Assembly (NCBI GenBank): GCA_001512665.1
Contig: LFSF01000031.1
Coordinates: 50,918 to 91,746 of the forward strand
Origin: Clostridiales bacterium DTU073
GTDB lineage: Bacteria > Bacillota > Peptococcia > DRI-13 > DTU073
Length of the DNA stretch: 40,829 nt
Direction: 5' to 3'
Shown: piece after piece, positions 23,485-32,638 of the stretch
Numbering within the stretch: the first letter of the stretch is position 1
Layout: every line of letters starts with the position of its first letter
Notes under the pieces: model-generated
Database searches by the model: none
The model's input: the letters and a program-made list of their open reading frames with translations, nothing else
Told to the model about the DNA's origin: nothing
Position numbers and translations under genes: made by a program

Positions 23485-24190
23485 TTTATATAAATCCTTT
23501 GGTAAGCTACAGGTATTGCGAGGGATTACTACGAGGATTGAAGAAAAAGAAGTTGTGGTAGTTATCGGTCCGTCCGGTTCCGGGAAAAGTACATTTTTGC
23601 GTTGTTTGAACCTTTTGGAAGTGCCTACTTCGGGGGAAATAGTAATCAATAACGTTTCGGTAACCGACCCGCAAACGGATATTAACAAATTGCGTGCTGA
23701 GGTGGGCATGGTTTTTCAACATTTTAATCTTTTTCCGCATAAAACGGTTTTAGAGAATATTACTCTGGCGCCGCAGAAAGTAAGAGGTTTGTCCCGTGCG
23801 GAAGCAGAGGAAAGAGCTTATGGTTTGCTGGAAAAAATCGGTTTAGCTGAAAAAGCTCAAGTCTATCCTGATTCACTTTCGGGCGGTCAGCAGCAAAGGG
23901 TGGCCATTGCCCGTGCATTGGCGATGCAACCGCGGGTGATGCTATTTGATGAACCGACTTCGGCTTTAGATCCTGAGATGGTAGGAGAGGTTTTAGCGGT
24001 GATGAAGGATTTGCCCAAGGAAGGGATCACCATGGTAGTGGTAACCCATGAAATGGGTTTTGCCAGGGAAGTGGGGGATAGGGTTTTATTTATGGATGAA
24101 GGACAGATTATCGAGGAAGGTAGTCCGGAAAATATTTTTCAAAATGCACAGCATGATCGAACGAAAACATTCCTCAGTAAAATATTGTGA
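23468..24190 (+). CDS. Polar amino-acid ABC transporter ATP-binding protein
   Basis: About 240 residues from GTG 23468, 11 bases after AAAGGAGG. An ATG at 23444 lies before that site. It overlaps the permease gene by 17 bases. Walker [11 protein letters not shown]-loop [12 protein letters not shown], signature LSGGQQQR, Walker [12 protein letters not shown] and H-loop VVTHEMGFA are all intact. It is GlnQ-like. It energises the adjacent permease. A repeat element begins 8 bp after its stop. Confidence 0.96.
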   Translation: MIEVTDLYKSFGKLQVLRGITTRIEEKEVVVVIGPSGSGKSTFLRCLNLLEVPTSGEIVINNVSVTDPQTDINKLRAEVGMVFQHFNLFPHKTVLENITLAPQKVRGLSRAEAEERAYGLLEKIGLAEKAQVYPDSLSGGQQQRVAIARALAMQPRVMLFDEPTSALDPEMVGEVLAVMKDLPKEGITMVVVTHEMGFAREVGDRVLFMDEGQIIEEGSPENIFQNAQHDRTKTFLSKIL

Positions 24191-24197
24191 GCCATTT

Positions 24198-24536
24198 GTG
24201 GCAGGGGAACGTTGTGGCAGGGCGACGGTTGTGGCAGGGGGACGTTTCGTCTGCCACATTTTAGTAGTTGGGTCACGTTTTAGCCAAATGTAACCTCCAG
24301 ACTCCGTATGACTGAAAGGAATCGAGCTCACTCATCCTTGGGTTCGGGCTATGCATGACTATGTGGGGCTCCCCATCCCCACTTTGGGTAGCTGCCCTCA
24401 CCGCTGCGTCTTCCCTCGCTCTTTTGAATAATGGTCATAAAGTCGTTCTGGAGGTAACATTTTGCAGGAACGTTTCTCTTATAAATTTAGAGTGGATTTT
24501 TGTTAGAATGTGGCAAAGGAAACGTCCCCCTGCCAC
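24198..24536. repeat. GTGGCA/TGCCAC inverted-repeat element with large interior (copy C)
   Basis: Left arm GTGGCAGGGGGACGTTTC onward (24231-24260) and right arm ending 24536 match at 28 of 30 positions as inverted repeats. Two truncated left-arm copies precede the full one, at 24198 and 24214, giving a tandem array with 16- and 17-base periods. The interior of about 245 bp contains a second, different inverted repeat. The gene-free gap 24191-24682 (492 bp) is made up of this element and the csp promoter region. Confidence 0.8.
24286..24462. repeat. Second inverted-repeat element nested inside copy C
   Basis: AAATGTAACCTCCAGA (24286-24301) and TCTGGAGGTAACATTT (24447-24462) are inverted repeats matching 15 of 16. 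Just inside, TATGAC and GTCATA (about 24307 and 24433) extend the symmetry. The roughly 145-base interior is GC-richer than its surroundings and contains GTGGGG...CCCCAC. No convincing ORF. It looks like another non-autonomous mobile element or a structured RNA. Confidence 0.5.
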
Positions 24537-24600
24537 GATGCCCCCCTCGTCACATAAATCTGGATATTATAAAACATTTGTTTATATAGCTTGCTTTTGT

Positions 24601-24629
24601 TTGACTTCGCCAGAAAGTGGTGTTACAAT
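24601..24629 (+). promoter_or_regulatory. Sigma-A promoter of cold-shock gene
   Basis: TTGACT (24601-24606), exactly 17 bases, TACAAT (24624-24629). Five of six bases match in each box. Confidence 0.82.
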
Positions 24630-24630
24630 A

Positions 24631-24658
24631 ATCTGAGCGGGATTATTTCTGCTCAGAT
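24631..24658 (+). promoter_or_regulatory. ATCTGAGC...GCTCAGAT dyad at the csp transcription start
   Basis: A perfect 8-bp inverted repeat with a 12-base loop, starting two bases after the -10 box, so the expected +1 (about 24635-24637) falls inside the left arm. It could be an operator at the start site. If transcription begins slightly earlier, it could be a 5' mRNA hairpin of the kind that matters for cold-shock mRNAs. Confidence 0.5.
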
Positions 24659-24682
24659 ACATTTTTAGGAGGAATGTTTTTA

Positions 24683-24880
24683 ATGCAAGGAAAAGTAAAA
24701 TGGTTCAACAAAGAAAAAGGCTACGGGTTTATCGAAAGGGAAGACGGGAATGACGTATTTGTACACTTCTCTGCAATTCAGGAGGAAGGCTTTAAAACAC
24801 TCTATGAAGGCGATGTTGTAGAGTTTGAAATTGTTGAAGGCCCGAAGGGTCTGCAAGCTGCCAATGTTTGCAAGGCTTAA
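24683..24880 (+). CDS. csp: Cold-shock protein, CspA family
   Basis: 65 residues from ATG 24683, 10 bases after AGGAGG. The ATG at 24674 is only one base from that site. The complete OB-fold contains RNP1 (KGYGFIER) and RNP2 (DVFVHFSAI). It is a nucleic-acid chaperone that melts RNA structure after cold shock or in growth. Length is exactly typical. Monocistronic, with its own promoter and terminator. Confidence 0.97.
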   Translation: MQGKVKWFNKEKGYGFIEREDGNDVFVHFSAIQEEGFKTLYEGDVVEFEIVEGPKGLQAANVCKA

Positions 24881-24901
24881 AAAGAATAACAGAGAGAAAT
24901 T

Positions 24902-24931
24902 CCCCGGTATTAAATACCGGGGTTTTTGTTT
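24902..24931 (+). terminator. Terminator of cold-shock gene
   Basis: CCCCGGTAT (24902-24910) pairs perfectly with ATACCGGGG (24914-24922) over a 3-base loop, followed by TTTTTGTTTT. Confidence 0.9.
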
Positions 24932-25024
24932 TCTATATTTCCTGCAGGATTTTATTAAAAGGGGGTAGAATAATTACTAGACAAATATTAAGTATAGATC
25001 TTAAAGATAGAGAGGAGGAAGGAA

Positions 25025-25558
25025 ATGAAGATTCAATTTAGAGGTAAAAATATTCAAGTGACTAATGCCTTAAAGGAGCATTTGGAGAAGAAAATAGGTA
25101 AGTTAGATAAGTATTTTGATAATCCTCCAGAAGCTACTGTTACCTTGTCGGTTGAGAAGGATCGTCACCGTGTGGAAGTAACAATTCCTTTGAATGGTTT
25201 TATCTTAAGAGGCGAAGAAGAATCATTTGATATGTATTCTTCTGTGGATCAAGTCCTAGATAAGTTAGAAAAACAGATGGAAAAGTATAAGACACGCTTA
25301 AGCAGACAAAACAAAGGTCTTAGCATTAAAGATATAGCAGCAAATTCTGTAGAGAAAACATGGGAAGAAGATGAGGGACCGCGTTTGGTACGTACCAAGC
25401 GATTTGCCATGAAGCCCATGTCGGTTGAAGAAGCGATTATGCAGATGAATCTTCTCGGACACAGCTTTTTCGTTTTTACTAATGCGGATACAGAAGAGGT
25501 AAATGTGGTTTATCGTCGTAATGATGGTAATTATGGAGTGATTGAAAGGGAAGTATAA
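25025..25558 (+). CDS. hpf: Ribosome hibernation-promoting factor, long form (HPF/YvyD)
   Basis: 177 residues. The N-terminal S30AE domain (1-about 100: MKIQFRGKNIQVTNALKEHLEKKIGKLDKYF) binds the 30S subunit. The C-terminal domain (about 120-177: RLVRTKRFAMKPMSVEEAIMQMNLLGHSFFVFTN) dimerises and joins two 70S ribosomes into 100S. The long form is typical of Bacillota. Strong AGAGAGGAGG ribosome-binding site. Its place between the fliT region and secA matches B. subtilis yvyD. Confidence 0.96.
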   Translation: MKIQFRGKNIQVTNALKEHLEKKIGKLDKYFDNPPEATVTLSVEKDRHRVEVTIPLNGFILRGEEESFDMYSSVDQVLDKLEKQMEKYKTRLSRQNKGLSIKDIAANSVEKTWEEDEGPRLVRTKRFAMKPMSVEEAIMQMNLLGHSFFVFTNADTEEVNVVYRRNDGNYGVIEREV

Positions 25559-25612
25559 AACTTCCAAATAATGTAAAATAGCTGCAAATTACATAAAAAA
25601 CAAGGTAAATAG

Positions 25613-25640
25613 AAGACGGGAGTCAGTTCTCCCGTCTTTT
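25613..25640 (+). terminator. Terminator of hpf
   Basis: AAGACGGGAG (25613-25622) pairs with CTCCCGTCTT (25629-25638) over a 6-base loop, ending in TTTT. Confidence 0.88.
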
Positions 25641-25645
25641 AACAT

Positions 25646-25674
25646 TTGACAAAGAAATAGCAAGAGGATAAACT
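25646..25674 (+). promoter_or_regulatory. Sigma-A promoter of LTA-synthase-like gene
   Basis: TTGACA (25646-25651), exactly 17 bases, TAAACT (25669-25674). The -35 is perfect. It lies about 65 bp before the ATG. Confidence 0.7.
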
Positions 25675-25738
25675 GAAAAACGATTAAGAAAAAGTGCCTA
25701 ATGTGTTTTTAGACTTAACTAAGCGGGGGTTTAAATAG

Positions 25739-27874
25739 ATGACAGGAAGGAAGTTATATCTATATATTTTAAAGTTTATCCTGTTACCACTTGCTTTGTT
25801 GTTCATTACGGAATTAGTACAACGGGGCAGTATTTCTTCTGTATTAGAATGGCCATTTCTTCAGCCGGCGGAATTTTTCGTCAGCTATTTGCTGGTGTGG
25901 AGTTTCTTGGTTATTTTACTGGCTTTAACTAACCGTATTAAGCTCTCCTTTTTTGTTTTATTAGCTATTTCTTTGCTCTTTGCTTTGATTAGCAATACGA
26001 AACAGAAATTTTTGGGGGAGCCGTTATTGCCGTGGGATTTTGTTTTAGGGAAAGAAACTACAAATATTATTTATTATTTTTCCGATTTTATTAATTTTAA
26101 GTTGATCGTTTTTTTTGTGGGGCTTGTTGTGTTGGGCGTGGTCTTATTTCGCTATGTGCCTTCTGAGCAAAAACTTAGTGGTCATAGTATGAAATTTAGA
26201 GTGCTTTTGTTTATCCTTGCAGTGGTCATGATTAGTTCCGTATATGCCAACAAACCGCTTCCGCTTAAGCAAGCTTTAGATCTTAAATGTATTACTTGGG
26301 ATCAAAAATTGAATAACTCGATGAATGGTTTGTATTTAGCTTTTTTGAGTAATATACAATGGCTTTCTATTGAGCAGCCGTCTAATTATTGGGAGGAGAG
26401 CATTACCGCTCTTGTTGAAAAATATGGGTCTATAGACAGTGTCCCGGCAGATGGTTCTTCGGTCGATAAACCAAATACGGTTAAACCTAATATCATTATG
26501 ATTATGAATGAAGCTTTTTGGGATCCTACGCTTTTACCGGGGGTAACCTTTAATCAAGATCCTTTGCCTTTTGTTCGTTCTTTACAGAAGAAAAATGCTG
26601 TGGGTTCGCTGTTAGTCCCGGTATATGGAGGCGCTACGGTTAATACTGAATTCGAGGCTCTTACAGGACATTCGACGAGTTTTCTGCCGGGAGGGTCAGT
26701 TGCCTATTCTCAGCATGTTCGTAGACCACTGGAATCTTTAGCCAGCATTTTAGCTAATCAGGGTTATACATCAACAGCAATTCATTCTTATCATAATTGG
26801 TTTTATCGGAGAGATGAGGTTTATCATCATTTAGGTTTTCACAAATTTATCAGTAGTGAATTCTTTGTTGAGCCTGAGTTAAAACGTTATTATATTAGTG
26901 ACCAAGAGGTTTCTCGATTGATTATTGAGGAGTCGCAAAAAGCAGAGCAAGAAAACAAACCCCTCTTTGTTTTTGCGGTAACGATGCAGAATCATGGACC
27001 TTATGTTGTAGGTTATGAGCAGGAACAGATTAAGGTTGAAGGTGACATCTCTGCTGAGGCGAAAAGGATTTTGGAGATTTATGCGCAAGGTGTGGCTGAT
27101 TCTGATCAATCCTTACAGATGCTGGTAGAGTATTTTGCTCAAAGTGACAGACCGACGATTATTGTGTTTTTCGGTGACCATTTGCCGGCTTTAGGTGAGG
27201 ATTATCAAGTTTATCGGGAGACCGGTTATTTTGATGGTGATTTAAGTAGCTATGAGAAATATAAAAAGATGCATACTGTTCCGTTGGTGATTTGGAGTAA
27301 TTATTTGCCGGATCTGGGGAAAGATTTAAAACTTACCACTCCCTTTATTACACCTTATCTTTTACATCAAACAGGATTGCAAGGTTCTTTTTATACTGAT
27401 TATTTATATGCTTTATCGCAAAGCTTCCCCGAATTGCCCAGCCGTTCATATTATTGGCATGCAGGGATAGATAGCAGTCTTTTAGAGGATTATCAATTAT
27501 TACAGTATGATCTTCTTTTTGGAAAGAGTTATCTTTATCAGGGAAAAATGCCGTCGATTAAGCAGGAGGGGTATTTTTTAGGTAAGGAAAAAATGGAGTT
27601 AAAATCTGCCTATGTACGAGAAGGAGACAAGGGGGAATCCTCACCATGGATTCTGGAAGCAAGCGGCAAGAATTTTACCCCTGCCAGTCAAATCTATGTA
27701 AATGATAAACCCCTGGAAACCAAGTTTGAGGATGAAAATCGTTTGACGGCAGTTGTCTCGGAAAAGGTTGTTAATCAGCCGAACGAAATAACTGTGCAAG
27801 TAAAGCTCGTCGATTCTTTGAACGTTATCATTGCTGAGACTAATTGCACAATATTAAAGAAGATGTTAAAATGA
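25739..27874 (+). CDS. LTA synthase family sulfatase-fold phosphoglycerol transferase
   Basis: 711 residues. About five N-terminal membrane helices (10-175) precede an extracytoplasmic sulfatase-fold domain (about 250-560). Its active-site pieces are intact: the metal ligand Glu in IIMIMNEAFWD, the nucleophile Thr in GGATVNTEFEALTG, His in VTMQNHGPY, and Asp-His in VFFGDHLPALG. It should transfer glycerol phosphate from phosphatidylglycerol to a lipoteichoic-acid or related polymer. An extra C-terminal region (about 600-711) contains an IPT/TIG-like stretch (GKNFTPASQIYVNDKPLET) absent from the core synthases. The ribosome-binding site is GCGGGGG. Confidence 0.85.
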   Translation: MTGRKLYLYILKFILLPLALLFITELVQRGSISSVLEWPFLQPAEFFVSYLLVWSFLVILLALTNRIKLSFFVLLAISLLFALISNTKQKFLGEPLLPWDFVLGKETTNIIYYFSDFINFKLIVFFVGLVVLGVVLFRYVPSEQKLSGHSMKFRVLLFILAVVMISSVYANKPLPLKQALDLKCITWDQKLNNSMNGLYLAFLSNIQWLSIEQPSNYWEESITALVEKYGSIDSVPADGSSVDKPNTVKPNIIMIMNEAFWDPTLLPGVTFNQDPLPFVRSLQKKNAVGSLLVPVYGGATVNTEFEALTGHSTSFLPGGSVAYSQHVRRPLESLASILANQGYTSTAIHSYHNWFYRRDEVYHHLGFHKFISSEFFVEPELKRYYISDQEVSRLIIEESQKAEQENKPLFVFAVTMQNHGPYVVGYEQEQIKVEGDISAEAKRILEIYAQGVADSDQSLQMLVEYFAQSDRPTIIVFFGDHLPALGEDYQVYRETGYFDGDLSSYEKYKKMHTVPLVIWSNYLPDLGKDLKLTTPFITPYLLHQTGLQGSFYTDYLYALSQSFPELPSRSYYWHAGIDSSLLEDYQLLQYDLLFGKSYLYQGKMPSIKQEGYFLGKEKMELKSAYVREGDKGESSPWILEASGKNFTPASQIYVNDKPLETKFEDENRLTAVVSEKVVNQPNEITVQVKLVDSLNVIIAETNCTILKKMLK

Positions 27875-27930
27875 GAAGATGAGAAAGTTTTGCCATTTAT
27901 TTGAAGGTTTTAGAAAGCAGGTGTTGGCAG

Positions 27931-30600
27931 ATGGCATGGGAGTTTTTGAAAAACCTTTTAGATATAAATGCTAAAGAAATAAAGCGTTTAAGTAAAAAGG
28001 TAGAGGAGATTAATGCTTTAGAGCCGGAGATTAAGGCTTTAAGTGATCAGCAGTTAAAAGCTAAAACTCTAGAGTTTAAAGAACGGTTGGCTGCGGGGGA
28101 AACAGTTGATGATTTGCTCTGTGAGGCTTTTGCGGTGGTACGTGAGGCTTCCAGACGTGTTTTAGGCTTGCGCCATTTTGATGTACAGTTGATCGGTGGT
28201 ATGGTTCTCCACAAGGGGAATATTGCGGAGATGAAAACCGGTGAAGGGAAGACTTTGGTGGCCACTTTACCGGCTTATCTTAATGCGCTTTCGGGTAAAG
28301 GTGTGCATATTGTTACGGTCAATGATTATTTGGCTAAACGTGATAGTGAATGGATGGGCCAAATTTATAAATTTTTGGGTTTATCCGTAGGTTTAATCGT
28401 GCATGGCTTAGATTTTGCCGCAAGGAAAGCGGCATATGCTGCAGACATAACCTATGGTACGAATAATGAATTCGGTTTTGACTATTTGCGTGATAATATG
28501 GTTTCCCATCCAGAACATCTGGTGCAGAGAGAACTTCATTATGCGATTGTAGACGAAGTTGACAGTATTTTGATTGATGAAGCACGTACTCCGTTAATTA
28601 TTTCGGGAGCAGGTGATAAGCCGAAAGATTTGTATCGGCAAGTTGCGCAGATTATTCCGCGTTTAAAAAGAGAAGTAGATTATAATGTTGACGAAAAGGC
28701 CAAGTCTGTTACATTGACCGAACAAGGTATTGATAAGGTTGAACAAATGCTGGGAATTGAAAACCTTTATGATCCGGAGAATATTGAGATGAGTCATCAT
28801 GTTAATCAGGCGCTCCATGCTCATGCCTTGATGAAGCGGGACGTGGATTATGTGGTGAAAGACGGACAGATTATTATTGTAGATGAATTTACCGGACGCT
28901 TGATGTATGGTCGTCGGTACAGTGAGGGGCTGCATCAGATGATTGAGGCGAAGGAAGGAGTTACCATTGAGAAAGAATCTCAGACTTTAGCAACGATAAC
29001 CTTCCAGAATTATTTCCGGATGTATGAGAAATTGTCAGGAATGACAGGTACAGCGGTAACCGAAGAAGAGGAATTCAGAAAGATTTATAAATTGGATGTG
29101 ACGGTTATTCCCACGAATAAGCCTTTAATTCGTGTGGACTTGCCGGATATGATTTACAGGACACAAAAGGGTAAATTTAATGCGGTCGTTGAGCAAATTG
29201 CTCAACGGCATGAAAAAGGGCAGCCTGTTTTAGTAGGTACCATCTCAATAGAAAACTCCGAATTATTGAGCAAGCTCTTGCGGCAAAGGGGTATTCCCCA
29301 TCAAGTTTTAAATGCGAAGTATCATGATTTGGAAGCGCAAATTGTTGCTCAGGCAGGAAGAAAAGGTGCAGTGACTGTCTCCACAAACATGGCCGGTCGT
29401 GGTACGGACATTATTCTGGGGGGCAACCCTGCTTTTATGGCGCGGCAAGAGATGTTGAAGCGGGGTTATGCTTCGGCTTTGATTGAAGAGGCCGCCAGTA
29501 TTAGTCAGGTTGATGACGAAGAGGTTTTGCAAGCAAGAGAAGTCTATAATCAACTTTTAGAAGAAAAAAAGAAGGAAACAGAACAGGAGCATAATGAGGT
29601 TGTAGCTCTGGGTGGTTTGCATATTATTGGCACGGAGCGGCATGAGAGTCGCCGTATTGATAATCAGCTCAGAGGTCGTGCGGGACGTCAGGGCGACCCG
29701 GGCTCCAGTCAGTTTTTCATTTCTTTGGAAGATGATTTGATGCGCCTATTTGGGGCCGAGAATATTATGGGCTTAATGGATAAACTAGGCATGGATGACA
29801 GTATGCCGATAGAGAATAATATGATTACCAGGGCGATTGAAAATGCGCAGCGCAGAGTAGAATCCCGCAACTTTGATATTCGGAAAAATGTACTTGAATA
29901 TGATGATGTAATGAACATGCAGAGAGAAGTGATTTATCAGCAACGCCGTAGTGTGCTGATGGGAGAAGACTTGAAGGAAAATATCTCTGAAATGATTAAG
30001 CGGGTGGTAACAAGAACAATAGATGCTTATACGGGAGGTAGTATTTATCCGGAGGAATGGGATTTAAAAAGTCTTGTGGAGCAAGCACAGCGACTTTTCT
30101 TACCTAAATTTAAGCTTAATCCGGAAGAACTGGCTAAAATGAGCGAAGAGGAGGTTCGTGACCTTCTTTTGGAAAAAGCATATGCCGGTTATGAGGAGAG
30201 AGAAAAAGAGCTTGGTCCGGAGAATATGCGCGAATTGGAGCGCCTGGTCACATTACGTGTTGTTGATGAAAAATGGATGGGGCACCTTGATGCTATGGAT
30301 CAGTTACGACAGGGCATTGGGCTCAGAGCATATGGGCAGAGAGATCCATTGGTGGAGTATAAATATGAAGCTTATGATATGTTCAATATGATGGTGGAGG
30401 AAATTCAGGAAGATATTGTCAGATATATTTATCATGTATCGGTAATGGAAAGACCAAAAGAGCGTCAGGATTTGGTAGAAAACCGTGCAGAGGGGGGCGA
30501 GGTTAAAAAACAGCCCAGACGAGTGGAGAAAGTAGGTAGAAATGACCTTTGTCCTTGTGGCAGTGGGAAAAAATATAAAAAATGTTGTGGTAAAGATTAG
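27931..30600 (+). CDS. secA: Preprotein translocase ATPase SecA
   Basis: About 889 residues from ATG 27931, 8 bases after GCAGGTG; a TTG at 27901 would add 10 residues. Walker A region [20 protein letters not shown], the DEAD-like [17 protein letters not shown], the second RecA domain with [14 protein letters not shown] and [18 protein letters not shown], and the helical wing and scaffold regions are present. The C-terminal zinc motif is complete: [13 protein letters not shown]. It drives Sec export. Upstream of prfB, as in B. subtilis. Confidence 0.98.
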   Translation: MAWEFLKNLLDINAKEIKRLSKKVEEINALEPEIKALSDQQLKAKTLEFKERLAAGETVDDLLCEAFAVVREASRRVLGLRHFDVQLIGGMVLHKGNIAEMKTGEGKTLVATLPAYLNALSGKGVHIVTVNDYLAKRDSEWMGQIYKFLGLSVGLIVHGLDFAARKAAYAADITYGTNNEFGFDYLRDNMVSHPEHLVQRELHYAIVDEVDSILIDEARTPLIISGAGDKPKDLYRQVAQIIPRLKREVDYNVDEKAKSVTLTEQGIDKVEQMLGIENLYDPENIEMSHHVNQALHAHALMKRDVDYVVKDGQIIIVDEFTGRLMYGRRYSEGLHQMIEAKEGVTIEKESQTLATITFQNYFRMYEKLSGMTGTAVTEEEEFRKIYKLDVTVIPTNKPLIRVDLPDMIYRTQKGKFNAVVEQIAQRHEKGQPVLVGTISIENSELLSKLLRQRGIPHQVLNAKYHDLEAQIVAQAGRKGAVTVSTNMAGRGTDIILGGNPAFMARQEMLKRGYASALIEEAASISQVDDEEVLQAREVYNQLLEEKKKETEQEHNEVVALGGLHIIGTERHESRRIDNQLRGRAGRQGDPGSSQFFISLEDDLMRLFGAENIMGLMDKLGMDDSMPIENNMITRAIENAQRRVESRNFDIRKNVLEYDDVMNMQREVIYQQRRSVLMGEDLKENISEMIKRVVTRTIDAYTGGSIYPEEWDLKSLVEQAQRLFLPKFKLNPEELAKMSEEEVRDLLLEKAYAGYEEREKELGPENMRELERLVTLRVVDEKWMGHLDAMDQLRQGIGLRAYGQRDPLVEYKYEAYDMFNMMVEEIQEDIVRYIYHVSVMERPKERQDLVENRAEGGEVKKQPRRVEKVGRNDLCPCGSGKKYKKCCGKD

Positions 30601-30610
30601 GGGGAAGAGA

Positions 30611-31739
30611 ATGATTGTAGATTTGAATCGAGATTGGGAGCGGGAATTGAAGGGGCTTAAGGATAGATGTATTGAATTAGGGAGGTCTCTTTGACGTCGC
30701 TGCTCAAGAAGAAAAGATTAAGGAACTGGAAGAAAAAATGTCTGCTCCCGGTTTTTGGGATGACCCACAAGAGGCGCAAAAGGTAGCGCAGAGGGTGACG
30801 GTTTTAAAAAACAAGCTGCAGGATTATATTAAACTACAAAAGAATTTAGAGGATGTAGAGGTACTTTATGAGCTTGGTCAGGCGGAAGAGGAATATTTAG
30901 TTGAAGCAGAGCAAGCTTTAAAGCAAGTAGTTAAAGACCTTGAGGAAATGGAGTTACAGCTTCTTTTTCAAGACAAATATGATCATAATAATGCGATTTT
31001 ATCTTTACATGCAGGCGCCGGGGGTACGGAGTCTCAGGATTGGACAATGATGCTGATGCGTATGTACACCAGATGGGCTGAGCAAAAGGGGTTTGGCTTA
31101 GAAACCCTGGATTTTCTTGCCGGTGAAGAAGCCGGAGTGAAAAGTGCTACTCTACTGATTAAAGGAGATAATGCTTATGGGATGTTGAAGGCTGAAAAAG
31201 GGGTACATCGTTTGGTGCGAATTTCCCCCTTTGATGCTTCGGGACGTCGGCATACTTCTTTTTCGGCGGTAGATGTTCTTCCGGAAGTGAGTGATGATGA
31301 TTCGGAAGGAATTGTTCTCAACTGGGACGAAATAAAGGTTGATACCTACCGTTCTAGTGGCGCAGGTGGACAACATGTCAATAAAACTGATTCTGCGGTA
31401 AGAATGACGCACCGACCCACGGGAATTGTAGTGCAGTGTCAGAACGAACGGTCGCAGATTGCCAATAGACTTTCCTGTGAAAAAATCCTTAAAGCTAAGC
31501 TTTTGGAGTTGAAACGACAGGAACAGGAAAAAGAGCTGGCAGATTTGCGAGGTGACCAGCAGGAAATTGGTTGGGGAAGTCAGATTCGGTCATATGTGTT
31601 TCATCCGTATAGTATGGTCAAAGATCATCGAACAGATGTGGAAATAGGTAATGTAAACAGTGTCATGGATGGAGAAATAGATCCTTTTATTGACGCTTAT
31701 TTACGTATGCTGGCTGCTCAAAGGCAGTGTGAAAAATAG
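30611..31739 (+). CDS. prfB: Peptide chain release factor 2 (programmed +1 frameshift)
   Basis: A release factor for UGA/UAA stops, about 375 residues when the frameshift occurs. The first 27 codons ([20 protein letters not shown]...) start at ATG 30611 and reach CTT TGA at 30689-30694. Reading then slips +1 into GAC GTC ([15 protein letters not shown]) and continues to TAG 31739. The recognition motif SPF ([15 protein letters not shown]) and the catalytic GGQ ([17 protein letters not shown]) are intact. Annotating only the open frame from ATG 30738 would lose the N-terminus. It starts 11 bp after secA. Confidence 0.97.
30679..30695 (+). other. prfB programmed frameshift site
   Basis: The internal Shine-Dalgarno-like AGGGAGG, a 3-base spacer TCT, then CTT TGA C. 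The layout equals the classical AGGGGG-UAU-CUU-UGA-C site. Slow termination at UGA when RF2 is scarce lets the peptidyl-tRNA slip by one base. Confidence 0.93.
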
Positions 31740-31805
31740 ATCAAGGCTAATACACGTAATTGAATATCAGGAAAATGGTGAGAAACGTTAGGAGGAAAAT
31801 TATAG

Positions 31806-32627
31806 ATGGAAAAAACAATTGATCAACACAAATTGGAGGAACAGGCAAAACAATTACGACGGGATATTGTGACGATGTTAGCCGAGGCCGGGTCCGGACA
31901 TCCCGGTGGCTCTCTTTCAGCTACGGAAATTGTGACCTATCTCTACTTTGAGGAAATGCAGGTTGATCCGCAAAATCCTTCCTGGTCAGACAGAGATCGT
32001 TTCGTTTTGAGTAAAGGTCATGCAGCCCCTGTATTATATGCAGCTTTAGCCGGTAGGGGGTTCTTTCCGCGGGAGCAACTTTTACAGGTAAGAAAAATCA
32101 ATGCTCCTTTACAAGGCCATCCGGATATGAATAAGGTGCCCGGTGTGGATATGTCTACCGGTTCGCTGGGACAAGGTATTTCTACGGCTGTGGGCATGGC
32201 GTTAGCCGGGAAATTGGACAAGAAAGATTATCGTGTTTTTGTCCTTTTGGGTGATGGTGAAGTAGAAGAGGGACAAGTTTGGGAAGCGGCGATGGCTGCA
32301 GCCCATTATAAGTTGGATAATATGATTGTTTTTTTAGATCATAATGGCTTACAGATTGACGGACCTATTACTGAAGTTATGTCACCGGAGCCGCTGGAGG
32401 ATAAATTTAGAGCCTTTGGTTGGCATGTGCAGAGGATTGACGGTCATTCCTTTAGTGAAATTGCGGTGGCTATAGAAACGGCTAAAAAGGTTGTAGATAA
32501 ACCGGCTATAATTATCGCCGATACGGTCAAAGGAAAAGGTGTTTCTTTTATGGAAAATCAATTGGATTGGCATGGTAATGCTCCTACCCGGGAACAGTCA
32601 GAAAAAGCTTTAGCGGAGCTTTGTTAG
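31806..32627 (+). CDS. Transketolase, N-terminal subunit
   Basis: 273 residues, the thiamine-diphosphate-binding half of a two-gene transketolase. Landmarks are SGHPGGSLSATEIVTYLYF, DRFVLSKGHAAPVLYAAL, STGSLGQGISTAVGMALAGK and the ThDP/Mg motif GDGEVEEGQVWEAAMAAAHYKLDN. It interconverts pentose-phosphate sugars in the cytoplasm. The ribosome-binding site is AGGAGG. It ends just before the C-terminal subunit gene. The split form is common in anaerobic Bacillota and archaea. Confidence 0.95.
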   Translation: MEKTIDQHKLEEQAKQLRRDIVTMLAEAGSGHPGGSLSATEIVTYLYFEEMQVDPQNPSWSDRDRFVLSKGHAAPVLYAALAGRGFFPREQLLQVRKINAPLQGHPDMNKVPGVDMSTGSLGQGISTAVGMALAGKLDKKDYRVFVLLGDGEVEEGQVWEAAMAAAHYKLDNMIVFLDHNGLQIDGPITEVMSPEPLEDKFRAFGWHVQRIDGHSFSEIAVAIETAKKVVDKPAIIIADTVKGKGVSFMENQLDWHGNAPTREQSEKALAELC

Positions 32628-32638
32628 GAGAGGGGATG

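Noticed and set aside
24355-24636. Open frame of 93 codons inside copy C and the csp promoter.
   Set aside because: It overlaps repeat arms and a good promoter, lacks a ribosome-binding site and shows no protein-like motif.
30738-31739. Short prfB starting at ATG 30738.
   Set aside because: The upstream 27-codon frame, the CTT TGA C slip site and the in-frame continuation show the full gene begins at 30611.
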